The notes beneath the pieces are model-generated. The model ran no database searches. It was given only the letters and a program-made list of their open reading frames with translations, and was not told the DNA's origin. A stretch of 64,000 bases of DNA, taken from assembly GCF_000719135.1 (NCBI RefSeq), contig NZ_JOEK01000017.1, forward strand, positions 124,001 to 188,000, given 5' to 3'. Below, one piece after another: positions 1 through 8,445 of the stretch. Each line of letters opens with the position of its first letter. Position 1 is the first letter of the stretch. Source of the DNA: Streptomyces avicenniae (lineage in GTDB: Bacteria > Actinomycetota > Actinomycetes > Streptomycetales > Streptomycetaceae). The position numbers were made by a program, and so were the translations under genes.

Positions 1-77
1 GATTATCAGGACGCAGGCGAGGAGGTCGAGTGGGCGGGCTCCGCCGCAGCTCGACCGACGACGTCGGCTCACCGCGT

Positions 78-102
78 CGCCGCAGGCCGTGGGCCTGCGG
101 CG
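78..102. terminator. GC-rich hairpin, probable terminator
   Basis: Perfect 11-bp inverted repeat CGCCGCAGGCC / GGCCTGCGGCG with a 3-nt loop and no T-run, as is common in high-GC actinomycetes. It sits 35 bp beyond the 3' end of the XRE/DUF397 unit on the minus strand. One plus-strand frame is open from base 1 to a TAG at 112-114, so the hairpin could also end an upstream gene whose tail enters the window. That tail is too short to identify. Confidence 0.55.
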
Positions 103-136
103 AACGCGCATTAGTCATTCTGTTCGTTGATCCCGA

Positions 137-361
137 TCAGAGCGAACCCTCGATGACGCCGAGGCGGAATGCCTGCCACTCCTCCGCGGTGTACCGCAGG
201 TCATCGCGCTCCGGGTTCTTGGAGTCCCTGACGGCGATACCGCCACCGGGGAGATCCGTGATCTCGACGCAATGTTCCGCCCCACTGCTCCGTGACGACT
301 TGCGCCACGTCGCTCCGCTCAGGTCAACCGCGTAAAGCTCTTCCTTGACGACGGGCTTCAT
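137..361 (-). CDS. DUF397 domain protein (partner of XRE regulator)
   Basis: 74-residue protein with the DUF397 layout: W-R-K-S-S-R-S-S near residue 20, a central G-A-E-H-C-V-E-I, and V-R-D-S-K before a short W-containing C-terminus. Starting at the ATG at 361 gives an ATGA overlap with the stop of the preceding XRE gene, and a GGAAAGG lies 9 bases upstream; a slightly longer start at 370 is possible. DUF397 proteins in Streptomyces (BldB/WhiJ-type clusters) are small partners of adjacent XRE-DUF5753 regulators, so this is most likely the second half of a two-component switch for development or specialised metabolism. The target is unknown. Confidence 0.9.
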   Translation of the reverse strand: MKPVVKEELYAVDLSGATWRKSSRSSGAEHCVEITDLPGGGIAVRDSKNPERDDLRYTAEEWQAFRLGVIEGSL

Positions 362-1230
362 GTCGCGCACCTTTCCATGATTCTTCTGATCCTCTCGCGC
401 GAGTCGTCCACGGACAGCGCCGTCGCGACGACTCGTTCGAAAGCGGCCTCGAACACCTTGACGTCGTCCGTTCCCTCCACGAAGTTCCCGCCGCGCAGAT
501 TCTCGACGTTGACGAGTGTGGGCCAGGGGTGGGGGAAACGAACGATCTCGAACAGCCCAAGCATCCCAGGATGTGGCGTGGCAGTCAGTGGCATTATCTG
601 CACGGTCACGTTCGGGAGGGTCGCCGCGTCGAGCAGGTGGCGGAGTTGATCCCGCATGAGGTTGGGGTGAGAGGCGAACCTCTGGTGCAGGGCTCCTTCG
701 TGGACGACGGCCCAGAGCTTCAGCGGCCCTCCCTGCCTCGCGGTGAGGATGGACTGTCGCGCCTTGCGGACCTCGACGAGAGCTGCGATTTCCTCCTGCG
801 TCCGGCTGGTCGTGATCCCGGTGATGATCTCGCGCGCGTACGCGCCCGTCTGCAACAGGCCGTGGATCAGGCCAGGTGAGTAGACGTGCATACTCACCGC
901 GTCCGTCTCCAGCGTGATGAAGTCCCGATAGCTGAGGTCAACGACGTCGCCGTACGCCGACCACCATCCCTGATGACCGGCGTCCCTCGCGAGCCCTTCC
1001 AGGGCCGAGACGACCTCGCGTTCCTCGACCCCGTACAGCATCAGCAGCGGCGCCACGTCCTTCGGCGCCATCCGCGCCTTGGCCGTCTCGATGCGGGACA
1101 ACTTGCTCTCGTCCCACCCCATCGCACGCGCGGCCGTCTCCAGACTCTGGCCCGCCTGGTTGCGGTGCCGACGCAAGGCGTCCCCGAGTCGCCGTCTCCG
1201 CAAGGTCGGGATGGCTCGGACGTTGGGCAT
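358..1230 (-). CDS. XRE-family regulator with DUF5753 (WhiJ-like)
   Basis: 290 residues. An N-terminal helix-turn-helix of XRE type spans about residues 14-68 (L-G-D-A-L-R-R-H-R, then S-L-E-T-A-A-R-A-M-G, then S-K-L-S-R-I-E-T). DUF5753 follows at about 90-280, with the usual P-G-L-L/I-H-G-L-L-Q-T and a distal F-E-I-V-R-F-P. This domain order is characteristic of the many Streptomyces WhiJ/AbaA-like regulators that work with DUF397 proteins, and the DUF397 gene is translationally coupled downstream. It diverges from the HATPase gene at 1519, completing the common XRE/DUF397/HATPase trio. Family assignment is firm; target genes are not visible. Confidence 0.92.
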   Translation of the reverse strand: MPNVRAIPTLRRRRLGDALRRHRNQAGQSLETAARAMGWDESKLSRIETAKARMAPKDVAPLLMLYGVEEREVVSALEGLARDAGHQGWWSAYGDVVDLSYRDFITLETDAVSMHVYSPGLIHGLLQTGAYAREIITGITTSRTQEEIAALVEVRKARQSILTARQGGPLKLWAVVHEGALHQRFASHPNLMRDQLRHLLDAATLPNVTVQIMPLTATPHPGMLGLFEIVRFPHPWPTLVNVENLRGGNFVEGTDDVKVFEAAFERVVATALSVDDSRERIRRIMERCAT

Positions 1231-1518
1231 GGTGTCAGTTCACAGCCTTTCGGTGTCATGACGGAAGAGAGAGGTGCGCCCGGGACGCGTCGGGTGCGTC
1301 ATCCGCAGGGCCCGGTGAGGTAATTCATGCTAACTCGGGTTCCAAAGTTGCTGGTTGGCACTCCGATGCAGCATTGTCATGGAGACGGAATACAGCGCGT
1401 CACCGACGAGCCGTTCCGTTCCCCCACTCACCCATGATGAGGTGCGTGTCCCCATGGCCCGTGCGAGGAAGTATTCGCTTTCCGCCGAGGTCGAGAGGGA
1501 CGCAGTTCCGGAGGTTCC
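1231..1518. other. Divergent intergenic region, XRE / HATPase genes
   Basis: 288 bp without a gene between divergent starts. It must hold the promoters of both units. A GGAGG precedes the ATG at 1519. No clear -35/-10 pair or operator was recognised; the ORFs read through here have no family resemblance. Confidence 0.5.
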
Positions 1519-1848
1519 ATGGCACCCCAATTCGTAGAGAATCGACCTCTCACCTATGCCTGGGACTTATTCGCCGAGGCGCGGGGGATCGAGACGTGGC
1601 GGCGGACGCTTGCGTTGGTGTTGCGGGCGTGGGGTGCGTCGGATGCCGCGGTGGATCTGGCGCGGATGGGGTTGAGTGAGTTGCTGGCGAACGTGGTGCG
1701 GCATGTCGGTGATCCGCACTGTCGTTTGTCGGTACTGCCGGACGGTGGGCGGGTGACCGTGCGGGTGGAGGACCGCTCGCCGTTCCTGCCGGTCGTCGTG
1801 GAACCGCGGTGGCGTGTTGACGGGGGTGCCGTACGCCGTCCCGGGTGA
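1519..1848 (+). CDS. Truncated HATPase_c (anti-sigma-like) protein
   Basis: 109 residues, with the start fixed by GGAGG six bases before the ATG. The N-terminal two thirds match Streptomyces RsbW-like ATP-binding proteins: W-R-R-T-L-A-L-V-L near 30, the N-box E-L-L-A-N-V-V-R-H near 55-63, and a G1-type V-R-V-E-D-R-S-P near 85. The usual family length is about 140-150 residues. Here the reading frame ends just after V-V-V-E-P-R-W, so the G2 box (G-R-G-L) and the closing strand are missing. The next gene begins inside its last 35 bases in another frame. It may be a degenerated or non-ATP-binding copy; partner sigma factors are unknown. Confidence 0.7.
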   Translation: MAPQFVENRPLTYAWDLFAEARGIETWRRTLALVLRAWGASDAAVDLARMGLSELLANVVRHVGDPHCRLSVLPDGGRVTVRVEDRSPFLPVVVEPRWRVDGGAVRRPG

Positions 1849-2470
1849 CGGCAACGCGTGGGTGATCGGCGCGTGTTGGTTGTGGTGCGGGCACCGGGTC
1901 ACGCTCGTCGTCCGCCTCGGGGTGGTGACCACCGCGACGCCGCCCGCCGAGGCGCCGTTGTACGGCTGCGGCCCGTGCGTCCAGCGTCTGCACGGCGCCG
2001 TCGCCGACTACGTCGAGACCGTCGCCCCTGGCCCCGGTGGGGACGGCCTGTACGCGCCGCCAGGCAGCCCGTTCCCCCACCGCCGGTGGTGGTGCCGTGG
2101 CCCCCGCTCGCTGCTGGGACGCCGCTGGCGGGCGCTGGTCGAGCAGGGCGAGGAGCCCGCCATACCGCCCGTCCACCAGGGAGTTGGGCACCGTGCGTCA
2201 GGAGAAGACATGAGACTCGTCCACCAGGCCATGACCGCCGGGATGCTCGGCGCGGCGGCGGGCGCGGTCGCCGCGCTCGTCCCGGCCGGGACGGCGCGGC
2301 GCGTGCTGGTCGCCGCCGACCGCCGCTGGTGGACGTTCTACCGGCGCGCACTCGTCGCCCTCGGCGAGGAACCCGACGGCTTCGACACCGCCGCACCCGC
2401 CCCGGTGGACGCCGCGATCTCCCCGCCCGACGAGATCCAGCTCGCCTTCCGCATCTTCAGCGACGACTGA
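1814..2470 (+). CDS. Hypothetical protein, Cys-containing N-terminal segment
   Basis: 218-residue open frame from a GTG overlapping the truncated HATPase gene. The first part carries Trp/Cys-rich segments (A-C-W-L-W-C-G-H at about 20-27; Y-G-C-G-P-C at about 50-55) like small proteins encoded next to Streptomyces HATPase genes. The second part (A-A-A-G-A-V-A-A-L, W-W-T-F-Y-R-R-A) looks unrelated. An in-frame ATG at 2210 is preceded by GGAGAAG, so two proteins may be encoded: an N-terminal piece and an 86-residue protein from 2210. No function can be assigned. Confidence 0.5.
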   Translation: MLTGVPYAVPGDGNAWVIGACWLWCGHRVTLVVRLGVVTTATPPAEAPLYGCGPCVQRLHGAVADYVETVAPGPGGDGLYAPPGSPFPHRRWWCRGPRSLLGRRWRALVEQGEEPAIPPVHQGVGHRASGEDMRLVHQAMTAGMLGAAAGAVAALVPAGTARRVLVAADRRWWTFYRRALVALGEEPDGFDTAAPAPVDAAISPPDEIQLAFRIFSDD

Positions 2471-2667
2471 ACACCTCGACCCTGCGGGCCGGAAGCCCCG
2501 GCCCGCAGGGCCCGGCAGAAAGCCCCCACGTGCACCACCCCAGCGACTTACGCCCGCCCCACCCCCAGCACGCAGAACAGCAACAACCCTGGCCCGGCAG
2601 CCCCACCCTCCTCGCCCTCCTCATAGCCCTCACCCTCGCCGCCGCGCTGGGCACCCTCTGGCACCTG

Positions 2668-4005
2668 TCACACCCCGGCGCCCCCGGCGGTCCTGGGACG
2701 CGAAGGCAGGTGGTGGAACAGCAGGTTGAGGGAGATCGCGGTGACGCATCCGGCGCTGATGCCGCTGTTCATCACCGTCTGGAACCAGTCGGGGAACTCG
2801 GCGTAGATCTCCGGCACGCCCACCGGCAGCATCCCGACGCCCACCGAGACGGCGACGATCGCGAGGTTGTGGCCGTTCCCGAAGTCCACCTTGCCCAGGG
2901 TCCTGATGCCGCTGGCCGCGACCGTCCCGAACATGACGACCCCGGCCCCGCCCAGCACCGGCGCCGGGATGGCGGCGACCACCGCGCCCAGCTTCGGCAG
3001 CAGCCCGAGCACCACGAGGATGCCGCCCGCGACCGCGACGACCCACCGGCTCCGCACGCGCGTCATGCCGACGAGGCCGACGTTCTGCGCGAACGCGGTG
3101 TAAGGGAAGGTGTTGAACACGCCGCCGAGCAGCGTGGAGACGCCGTCGGCCCGCAGCCCGTCGGCCAGCCGCTCGGGTGTCACCTCGCGGCCGGTCAGCT
3201 CGCCGACCGCGATGAAGTCGCCCGTTGTCTCCGTCATGATGACGAGCCCGACGACCAACAGCGACAGGATCGCGCCGAGTTGGAACTCGGGCGCGCCGAA
3301 GTGGAACGGGGTGCTGATCCCGATCCAGTCCGCGTCGCCGACGCCGCCGAAGTCCGTGTGGCCGAGGGGTATCGCGACAAGGGTGCCGAGCACGATGCCC
3401 GCGAGGACGGCGATCCGCGCGACGAACGGCGGCGCGTACCGCTGGAGCAGGAGCACGCCGACGAGCACCCCGGCCGCGAGGGCGAGGTTGTCCGGGTCGC
3501 CGAAGTCCTCGGCGCCCACGCCGCCCGCCGACCACTCCCCCGCGACCGGCAGCAGGCTCAGCCCGATGATGAGGATGACGGTGCCGGTGACGAGCGGCGG
3601 GAAGAAGCGCAGCAGCCGTCCGAACAGCGGCGCGAGCAGGATGATCGCGAGCCCGGTGACGATGACGGCGCCGTAGATCGCGGGCAGGCCGCCGTCCTGG
3701 CCGATGAGGACCATCGGCGTGACGGCGGCGAACGTGCAGCCCTGCATGATGGGCAGCCGGACGCCGAACCGCCACCAGCCGACGCACTGGAGCAGTGTCG
3801 CGACGCCGCAGATCAGCAGGTCGGCGGTGATGAGGTAGGCGAGGTCGGCGGGCGAGAGGCCGAGCGACCCGCCGACGATGAGGGGGACGGCGACGGCCCC
3901 GGCGTACATGGCGAGCACGTGTTGCAGCCCGAACGCGGCGAGTTGGGCGGGCGGCAGGCGCTCATCGACGGGATGGACTCGGGCACGATCCGGCGCTTCG
4001 GTCAT
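2668..4005 (-). CDS. NCS2 nucleobase:cation symporter (xanthine/uracil permease)
   Basis: 445 residues from the ATG at 4005, preceded by a strong GGAGGAGT; the longer open frame upstream is not coding. It is a membrane protein with about 12-14 segments of the NCS2 fold. Key stretches are the first-helix Q-H-V-L-A-M-Y-A-G, the substrate-region E-T-T-G-D-F-I-A-V-G-E and the C-terminal N-T-F-P-Y-T-A-F-A-Q-N-V-G. Proton- or sodium-coupled uptake of xanthine, urate or uracil is expected at the cytoplasmic membrane; the Q-N-V-G variant is closer to the purine/xanthine branch. No purine catabolic genes flank it, so the substrate is inferred. Confidence 0.9.
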   Translation of the reverse strand: MTEAPDRARVHPVDERLPPAQLAAFGLQHVLAMYAGAVAVPLIVGGSLGLSPADLAYLITADLLICGVATLLQCVGWWRFGVRLPIMQGCTFAAVTPMVLIGQDGGLPAIYGAVIVTGLAIILLAPLFGRLLRFFPPLVTGTVILIIGLSLLPVAGEWSAGGVGAEDFGDPDNLALAAGVLVGVLLLQRYAPPFVARIAVLAGIVLGTLVAIPLGHTDFGGVGDADWIGISTPFHFGAPEFQLGAILSLLVVGLVIMTETTGDFIAVGELTGREVTPERLADGLRADGVSTLLGGVFNTFPYTAFAQNVGLVGMTRVRSRWVVAVAGGILVVLGLLPKLGAVVAAIPAPVLGGAGVVMFGTVAASGIRTLGKVDFGNGHNLAIVAVSVGVGMLPVGVPEIYAEFPDWFQTVMNSGISAGCVTAISLNLLFHHLPSRPRTAGGAGV

Positions 4006-4133
4006 CGGGACTCCTCCGACGTCATGACGAACGTTGGGCGAGACCGTAGGCCGCTTACACATTTTGTTGATGTCGCGGGCGTTTCGCGCCCGTGTCGAGG
4101 TGTCCGGGCGACGGGGGCCGAGGCGGGGAGCGG

Positions 4134-4550
4134 CTAGCGGACGGGGCGGGGCGGCAGGGCGGCCTGCGCGTCGAAGTCCCGGCGAGCCGCCAGGATGCGC
4201 TGGGCGTGCTCCACGGACCACGCGCTGATGGCGCTGGTCAACTCCCCCGCCTCGACGCCGAGTTCGGTGAGCCCGTACTCCACGCGCGGGGGCACGGTCG
4301 GGTAGACCGTGCGGTGCACGAGGCCGTCGCGCTCCAGCGCGCGCAGGGTCTGCGTCAGCATCTTCTGCGTGATCCCGTCCAGCAGGCGCCGCAGTTCGCT
4401 GAACCGCAGCGGCCGGTCGTGGAGGCGCAGCGCCCCCAGGACGTACAGGACCCACTTGTTGGCCAGCGACTCGACCACGGTGCGCGAGGGGCAGTCGCGG
4501 CGGTACGTGGCGCCGCCGTCAGGGGCGGCCTGACCTGTATCGGTATCCAT
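4134..4550 (-). CDS. HxlR-family winged-helix regulator
   Basis: 138 residues from the ATG at 4550. It shows the HxlR pattern: a Cys followed by P-S-R-T-V-V-E-S-L-A-N-K-W-V-L-Y-V-L, then F-S-E-L-R-R-L-L-D-G-I-T-Q-K-M-L-T-Q-T-L-R-A-L-E-R-D-G (recognition helix and wing, about residues 45-75). The single early Cys is the usual redox or electrophile sensor in quinone-responsive members. It is divergent from the quinone-type oxidoreductase at 4640, the classic regulator-target arrangement for HxlR proteins, so control of that gene is likely. An upstream start at 4619 would leave almost no intergenic region. Confidence 0.9.
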   Translation of the reverse strand: MDTDTGQAAPDGGATYRRDCPSRTVVESLANKWVLYVLGALRLHDRPLRFSELRRLLDGITQKMLTQTLRALERDGLVHRTVYPTVPPRVEYGLTELGVEAGELTSAISAWSVEHAQRILAARRDFDAQAALPPRPVR

Positions 4551-4588
4551 GAGGTACCTGGATATCACCGAGGTGCCTTCTTCACAAC
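4550..4588. promoter_or_regulatory. Candidate HxlR operator
   Basis: The 89-bp gap between the HxlR gene and the oxidoreductase contains the perfect 8-bp palindrome AGGTACCT (4552-4559), followed by GATATC and a second half-site GAGGTGCC (4571-4578). HxlR regulators bind paired near-palindromic sites overlapping both divergent promoters, so this is the natural candidate. Binding is inferred. Confidence 0.45.
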
Positions 4589-4639
4589 GGAAACCGTCGC
4601 CGCCGAGGATGGTGATCACGACCCGAGGAGCGTGTTCCC

Positions 4640-5584
4640 ATGACCACCCGCATGCGTGCGATCAGTCAGCGTGGCTACGGCGGCCCCGACGTGCTGGAGG
4701 CCGTCGAGTCCGCCGTGCCGACGCCGGGCCCCGGCGAGGCGCTGGTGCGCGTCCACGCCGCCGGGGTGAACCCGGCGGACGGGAAGATGCGTTCGGGGCT
4801 GGTGCGCAGGGCAGGCGACCCGCCGTTCACGCTGGGGATCGACGTGTCGGGCGTGGTGGCGGCGGTCGGCGAGGGGACGGCGCGGTTCCGGCCGGGCGAC
4901 GAGGTGTACGGCTGCGCGTTCCCGCCCCGGGGCTCCTACGCCGAGTACGCCGTCGCGCCCGTGGAGGCGCTGGCCGCCGTCCCGGCGGGCATGGACCACG
5001 TGGACGCGGCGGCGCTGCCGGTGGCGGCGCTCACCGCCTGGCGGGCGCTCGCGCGGGTCGCGGACGTCGGCGCCGGGCAGCGGGTGCTCGTCCACGCGGC
5101 GGCGGGCGGGCTCGGCCATCTCGCCGTGCAGATCGCCAAGGCGCGCGGCGCGTACGTCGTCGGCACGGCCCGGCGCGACGGGCACGCGTTCCTGCGCGGC
5201 CTGGGCGCCGACGAGCTGATCGACTACACGACGGCCGACTTCGCGGCGGCCGTGCGGGACATCGACGTGGTGCTCGACCCGATCAGCGACGCCTACGGGC
5301 CCCGGTCGCTGGACACCCTCGCGCCGGGCGGCCTCCTCGTGGACGTACGGGGCACCGGCCCCGACCGGACGGCCGTCAGGGAGCAGGCGGAGGCGCGCGG
5401 CCTGCGGTTCGCCGAGTCGGGGTTCACGCCGTCGGGCGCCGATCTGGAGGAGGTGACGGCCCTGGTGGAACGCGGGAGCCTGCGGGCCGCCGTCGCTCAC
5501 GTCCTGCCGCTGGCGGAGGCGGCCAAGGCCCACGAGCTGAGCGAGACCGGCAGGGTGAAGGGCAAGATCGTCCTGGTGCCCTAA
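4640..5584 (+). CDS. NADP-dependent quinone-type oxidoreductase (MDR)
   Basis: 314 residues of the zinc-independent MDR branch (quinone oxidoreductase). N-terminal GroES-like part: P-G-P-G-E-A-L-V-R-V-H-A-A-G-V-N-P-A-D; then G-I-D-V-S-G-V-V; a Rossmann part with V-H-A-A-A-G-G-L-G-H-L-A-V-Q; and the C-terminal G-K-I-V-L-V-P. It should reduce quinones or reactive enones with NADPH in the cytosol. It is divergent from an HxlR regulator, suggesting induction by electrophiles. Its TAA overlaps the TAG of the convergent methyltransferase by two bases. Confidence 0.9.
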   Translation: MTTRMRAISQRGYGGPDVLEAVESAVPTPGPGEALVRVHAAGVNPADGKMRSGLVRRAGDPPFTLGIDVSGVVAAVGEGTARFRPGDEVYGCAFPPRGSYAEYAVAPVEALAAVPAGMDHVDAAALPVAALTAWRALARVADVGAGQRVLVHAAAGGLGHLAVQIAKARGAYVVGTARRDGHAFLRGLGADELIDYTTADFAAAVRDIDVVLDPISDAYGPRSLDTLAPGGLLVDVRGTGPDRTAVREQAEARGLRFAESGFTPSGADLEEVTALVERGSLRAAVAHVLPLAEAAKAHELSETGRVKGKIVLVP

Positions 5585-6420
5585 CGTTCCGCCGGGCCGA
5601 CTGTGGCCACGAGGGCGGTGACGCGTACCGGTTCGGCGAACCGGTCGCCTGGCGGCAGCGCCGCGCGCAGCCGGGCGGCGAACGCAGGGCGGTCCCCCGG
5701 GGCCGGGAGCGCGTCGGGCGGGAACGCCGACCAGAGGCCGCCGACGAGCCGGTCGAACGTCAGCAGGTCCTCGTACGCGTGCTCAAGGAGCGTGGCGGAG
5801 GCGAAGCCCGCGTCCGCGAACTCCCGCCGGTAGCGGGCGAGATCGGCGTCGTCCGTGCCGCAGGTGGCGCGCAGCTCGCGGCCGAAGTGGTCTTCGAGGA
5901 ACGCACGCAGCGCCCGCGACCAGTCCGTCCCGTGCAGCCACAGCGGCGCGCCGCCCGACAGCACGGCGACGCCGCCGCCCGGCCGGGTCAGGGCGCGCAG
6001 GACGGGGAACAGCTCGGCGGGCCGCATCCAGTGCAGCGCCGTGCCGATGACGGTGGCGGCGAGCGGGCGCGGGCCGTCGAGCAGGGCGCCGAGCGCCGGG
6101 ACGTCACGGTCAGCGCCGAGGACCCACGTCACGTTCGCCAGCCCCTGCCGCGCCCCTGCCTCCGCCGCGAGCCGCAGCATGGCGGGCTCCGGGTCCATGC
6201 CGATGACGGCCCGCGCCCTGTGGGCCATGGGCAGGGCCAACTGGCCGGTGCCGCAGCCGAGATCGAGCACGGTGCCGTCCACCGCCGAGAGGCCGAGCGC
6301 GGCGCCGACGCGGTCGAGCAGCGCCTCGGGGTAGCCGCGCCGGTAGGCGGCGTAGTAGGTGGCGACATCGCCGCCGAACGCGACCGTGCCGCCGGAACCG
6401 ACCGCGCCGCCGCCCGTCAT
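5581..6420 (-). CDS. Class I SAM-dependent methyltransferase
   Basis: 279 residues from the ATG at 6420, which overlaps the pirin stop as ATGA. The SAM-binding motif I is V-L-D-L-G-C-G-T-G-Q-L at about residues 40-50, after Y-Y-A-A-Y-R-R-G-Y-P near the N-terminus. Acidic motif II is G-M-D-P-E-P-A-M. The pattern is Methyltransf_25/11 (UbiE/COQ5-like); the small-molecule acceptor cannot be read from sequence. It forms a translationally coupled pair with the upstream pirin gene. Confidence 0.85.
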   Translation of the reverse strand: MTGGGAVGSGGTVAFGGDVATYYAAYRRGYPEALLDRVGAALGLSAVDGTVLDLGCGTGQLALPMAHRARAVIGMDPEPAMLRLAAEAGARQGLANVTWVLGADRDVPALGALLDGPRPLAATVIGTALHWMRPAELFPVLRALTRPGGGVAVLSGGAPLWLHGTDWSRALRAFLEDHFGRELRATCGTDDADLARYRREFADAGFASATLLEHAYEDLLTFDRLVGGLWSAFPPDALPAPGDRPAFAARLRAALPPGDRFAEPVRVTALVATVGPAER

Positions 6421-7082
6421 CCCAGCCCGCCCATCTCCCATATCAACACCTCGGTCTCCCCCCGCGCCTGGAGGGCGAGTTCACCGCCGTCCGTCAGCCG
6501 CACGGCGTCCCCCGGGGCGAGTTCGCCGCCGTCCGCGAGCCGCACGGCGCCCCGCAGCACATGCACGTACACACGCGGCGCGGCGGGCACGGCGGTCCGC
6601 GCCCCGTCGGGCAGACGCCGTACGTGCAGCTCGGCCGCCGTGCGCGGCAGGGCGTACGGGGTCCCGTCGGCGATGCCGCGCACGACCTCGTACTCCGGTG
6701 GCCCGCCGGGGTCGTCGGGGATCAGCCACATCTGGAGGAAGCGCAGCGGCACCGCGCCCGCGTTGCGTTCGCCGTGGACCGCGCCCGCCCCGGCGGTGAG
6801 GCGCTGGACGTCGCCTGGCCGCACGACGGTGGCGCGCCCTTCGCCGTCCTCGTGCGTCAGCTCGCCCTCAAGCACCCACGTGACGATCTCCAGGTCGCGG
6901 TGCGGGTGGGGCGCGAACCCGGCGCCAGGGGCGAGGAGTTCCTCGTTGCACGCGGTCAGCGGGCCGAAGCGGATGTTCGCGGGATCGTAGAAACCGGCGA
7001 AGGAGAACGCGTGCCGGGTGTCGATCCCGGCGGACGGCTCGCCGCCCCGGTAGCGCTCGCCCGCCCGCGTCACCTGAAGCAT
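6417..7082 (-). CDS. Pirin family protein (bicupin)
   Basis: 221 residues from the ATG at 7082. Pirin hallmarks are present: H-A-F-S-F-A-G-F-Y-D-P near 25, P-H-P-H-R-D-L-E-I-V-T-W-V-L-E-G (metal-binding His-x-His and Glu) near 60, the G-D-V-Q-R-L-T-A-G-A-G turn and H-G-E. Many bacterial pirins are iron-dependent quercetinase-like dioxygenases or quinone/flavonoid-responsive redox proteins. The C-terminal cupin repeat lacks an obvious metal set. The neighbouring quinone reductase and methyltransferase suggest an electrophile or redox-stress role, which is inference. Confidence 0.9.
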   Translation of the reverse strand: MLQVTRAGERYRGGEPSAGIDTRHAFSFAGFYDPANIRFGPLTACNEELLAPGAGFAPHPHRDLEIVTWVLEGELTHEDGEGRATVVRPGDVQRLTAGAGAVHGERNAGAVPLRFLQMWLIPDDPGGPPEYEVVRGIADGTPYALPRTAAELHVRRLPDGARTAVPAAPRVYVHVLRGAVRLADGGELAPGDAVRLTDGGELALQARGETEVLIWEMGGLG

Positions 7083-7266
7083 GGGCCCCACCGTACCGAC
7101 CGGCGCCCGCCGCGTCCCGGACACGCCGTACACGCCCGTACGCCCGTGGCGAAGCCGTGCGCGGCGCGGGGAGGGAGCGGCGCGCGGGGCACGGAATCCG
7201 TACGGTTCCCGCCCGGGGTCACCCCCGCCGGGTATGGGTCGCGGAGAAATGAGGCAGGCTGGTCCC

Positions 7267-8445
7267 GTGTCCGATGCCGATGAGAAGGAAGCGCACGCCG
7301 CGACCGTGCGCCGTCTTGAGCAGTCCTCCGGGAAGCTCGCCGCCGCCGCTATCGCGCGTATGGACGAGCAGTTGTCCTGGTATCGCGCGATGCCGCCGGA
7401 GAACCGCTCGTGGATCGGGCTGGTCGCGCAGGCCGGTATCGCCGCGTTCACCGAGTGGTACCGCCACCCGGGGATGCCGCAGGCGATCAGCACCGACGTG
7501 TTCGGCACGGCGCCGCGCGAGCTGACGCGGGCCATCACGCTGCGGCAGACCGTGGAGATGGTGCGCACGACCATCGAGGTCGTCGAGTCGGCGGTGGACG
7601 AGCTGGCGCCGCCCGGGGGCGAGGTGGCGCTCGGCAACGCGCTGCTGGTGTACGCGCGGGAGATCGCGTTCGCGACCGCGCAGGTGTACGCGCAGGCCGC
7701 CGAGGCGCGCGGTGCGTGGGACGCGCGCCTCGAATCGCTGGTCGTGAACGCGGTGGTGTCGGGCGAGGCGGACGAGAGCGACCTGTCGCGCGCGGCGGCC
7801 CTCGGCTGGAGTTCGCCCGACCATGTGACCGTCGTCCTCGGGAACGCGCCGAACGGCGACAGCGAGCTGACGGTGGAGGCGATCCGCCGGGCGGCCCGCT
7901 ACGCGAAGTTGCAGGTGCTGACCGGTGTGCTGGGCAAACGCCTGGTGGTGATCGCCGGGGGCAGCGACGACCCGGTGCAGGCGGCCAAGGCGCTGATCGG
8001 CCCGTTCGCGTCGGGCCCGGTCGTGGCGGGGCCCGTGGTGAACGACCTGTTGCAGGCGACGCGGTCGGCGCAGGCCGCGGCGGCGGGGCTGCGGGCGTGC
8101 GCCGCGTGGCCGGACGCGCCGCGCCCCGTACTGGCGGACGATTTGCTGCCGGAGCGCGCGATGGCGGGCGACCCGGCCGCGCGGACGCTGCTGGTGGAGG
8201 AGATCTACAGACCGCTCCAGGAGGCGGGCTCGGCGCTGCTGGAGACGCTGAGTGTCTATCTGGAGCAGGCGAGCAGCCTGGAGGGGGCGGCGCGGATGTT
8301 GTTCGTCCACCCCAACACCGTGCGCTACCGCCTCAGGCGTGTGACGGACGTCACCGGCTGGCCACCCTCCGACGTCAGGTCGGCCTTCACTCTCCGCGTC
8401 GCGCTCATGCTGGGGCGACTGGCCGACGAGACGCATCCGGCATGA
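7267..8445 (+). CDS. fasR: FasR, PucR-type activator of fatty-acid synthesis genes
   Basis: About 392 residues. The C-terminus has the PucR/CdaR helix-turn-helix (L-E-G-A-A-R-M-L-F-V-H-P-N-T-V-R-Y-R-L-R-R); the central GGDEF-like region is degenerate. The position directly upstream of fabD-fabH-acpP-fabF identifies it as FasR, which in S. coelicolor (SCO2386) is known to bind and activate this promoter. The start is uncertain: GTG 7267 has GAGG 12 bases upstream, while ATG 7249 or 7234 would add 6 or 11 residues with poorer ribosome sites. It diverges from pirin. Confidence 0.88.
   Translation: MSDADEKEAHAATVRRLEQSSGKLAAAAIARMDEQLSWYRAMPPENRSWIGLVAQAGIAAFTEWYRHPGMPQAISTDVFGTAPRELTRAITLRQTVEMVRTTIEVVESAVDELAPPGGEVALGNALLVYAREIAFATAQVYAQAAEARGAWDARLESLVVNAVVSGEADESDLSRAAALGWSSPDHVTVVLGNAPNGDSELTVEAIRRAARYAKLQVLTGVLGKRLVVIAGGSDDPVQAAKALIGPFASGPVVAGPVVNDLLQATRSAQAAAAGLRACAAWPDAPRPVLADDLLPERAMAGDPAARTLLVEEIYRPLQEAGSALLETLSVYLEQASSLEGAARMLFVHPNTVRYRLRRVTDVTGWPPSDVRSAFTLRVALMLGRLADETHPA

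Noticed and set aside
2530..2667. Possible small single-membrane-span protein from GTG 2530 (L-L-A-L-L-I-A-L-T-L-A-A-A-L-G)
   Set aside because: The frame has no stop before running into the antisense of the permease gene, and there is no ribosome site. The hydrophobic run can arise by chance from CTC/GCC-rich DNA.
1858..4137. 759-residue open frame on the plus strand
   Set aside because: Composition is Arg/Pro/Gly-rich shadow coding opposite the permease gene. No family motifs.
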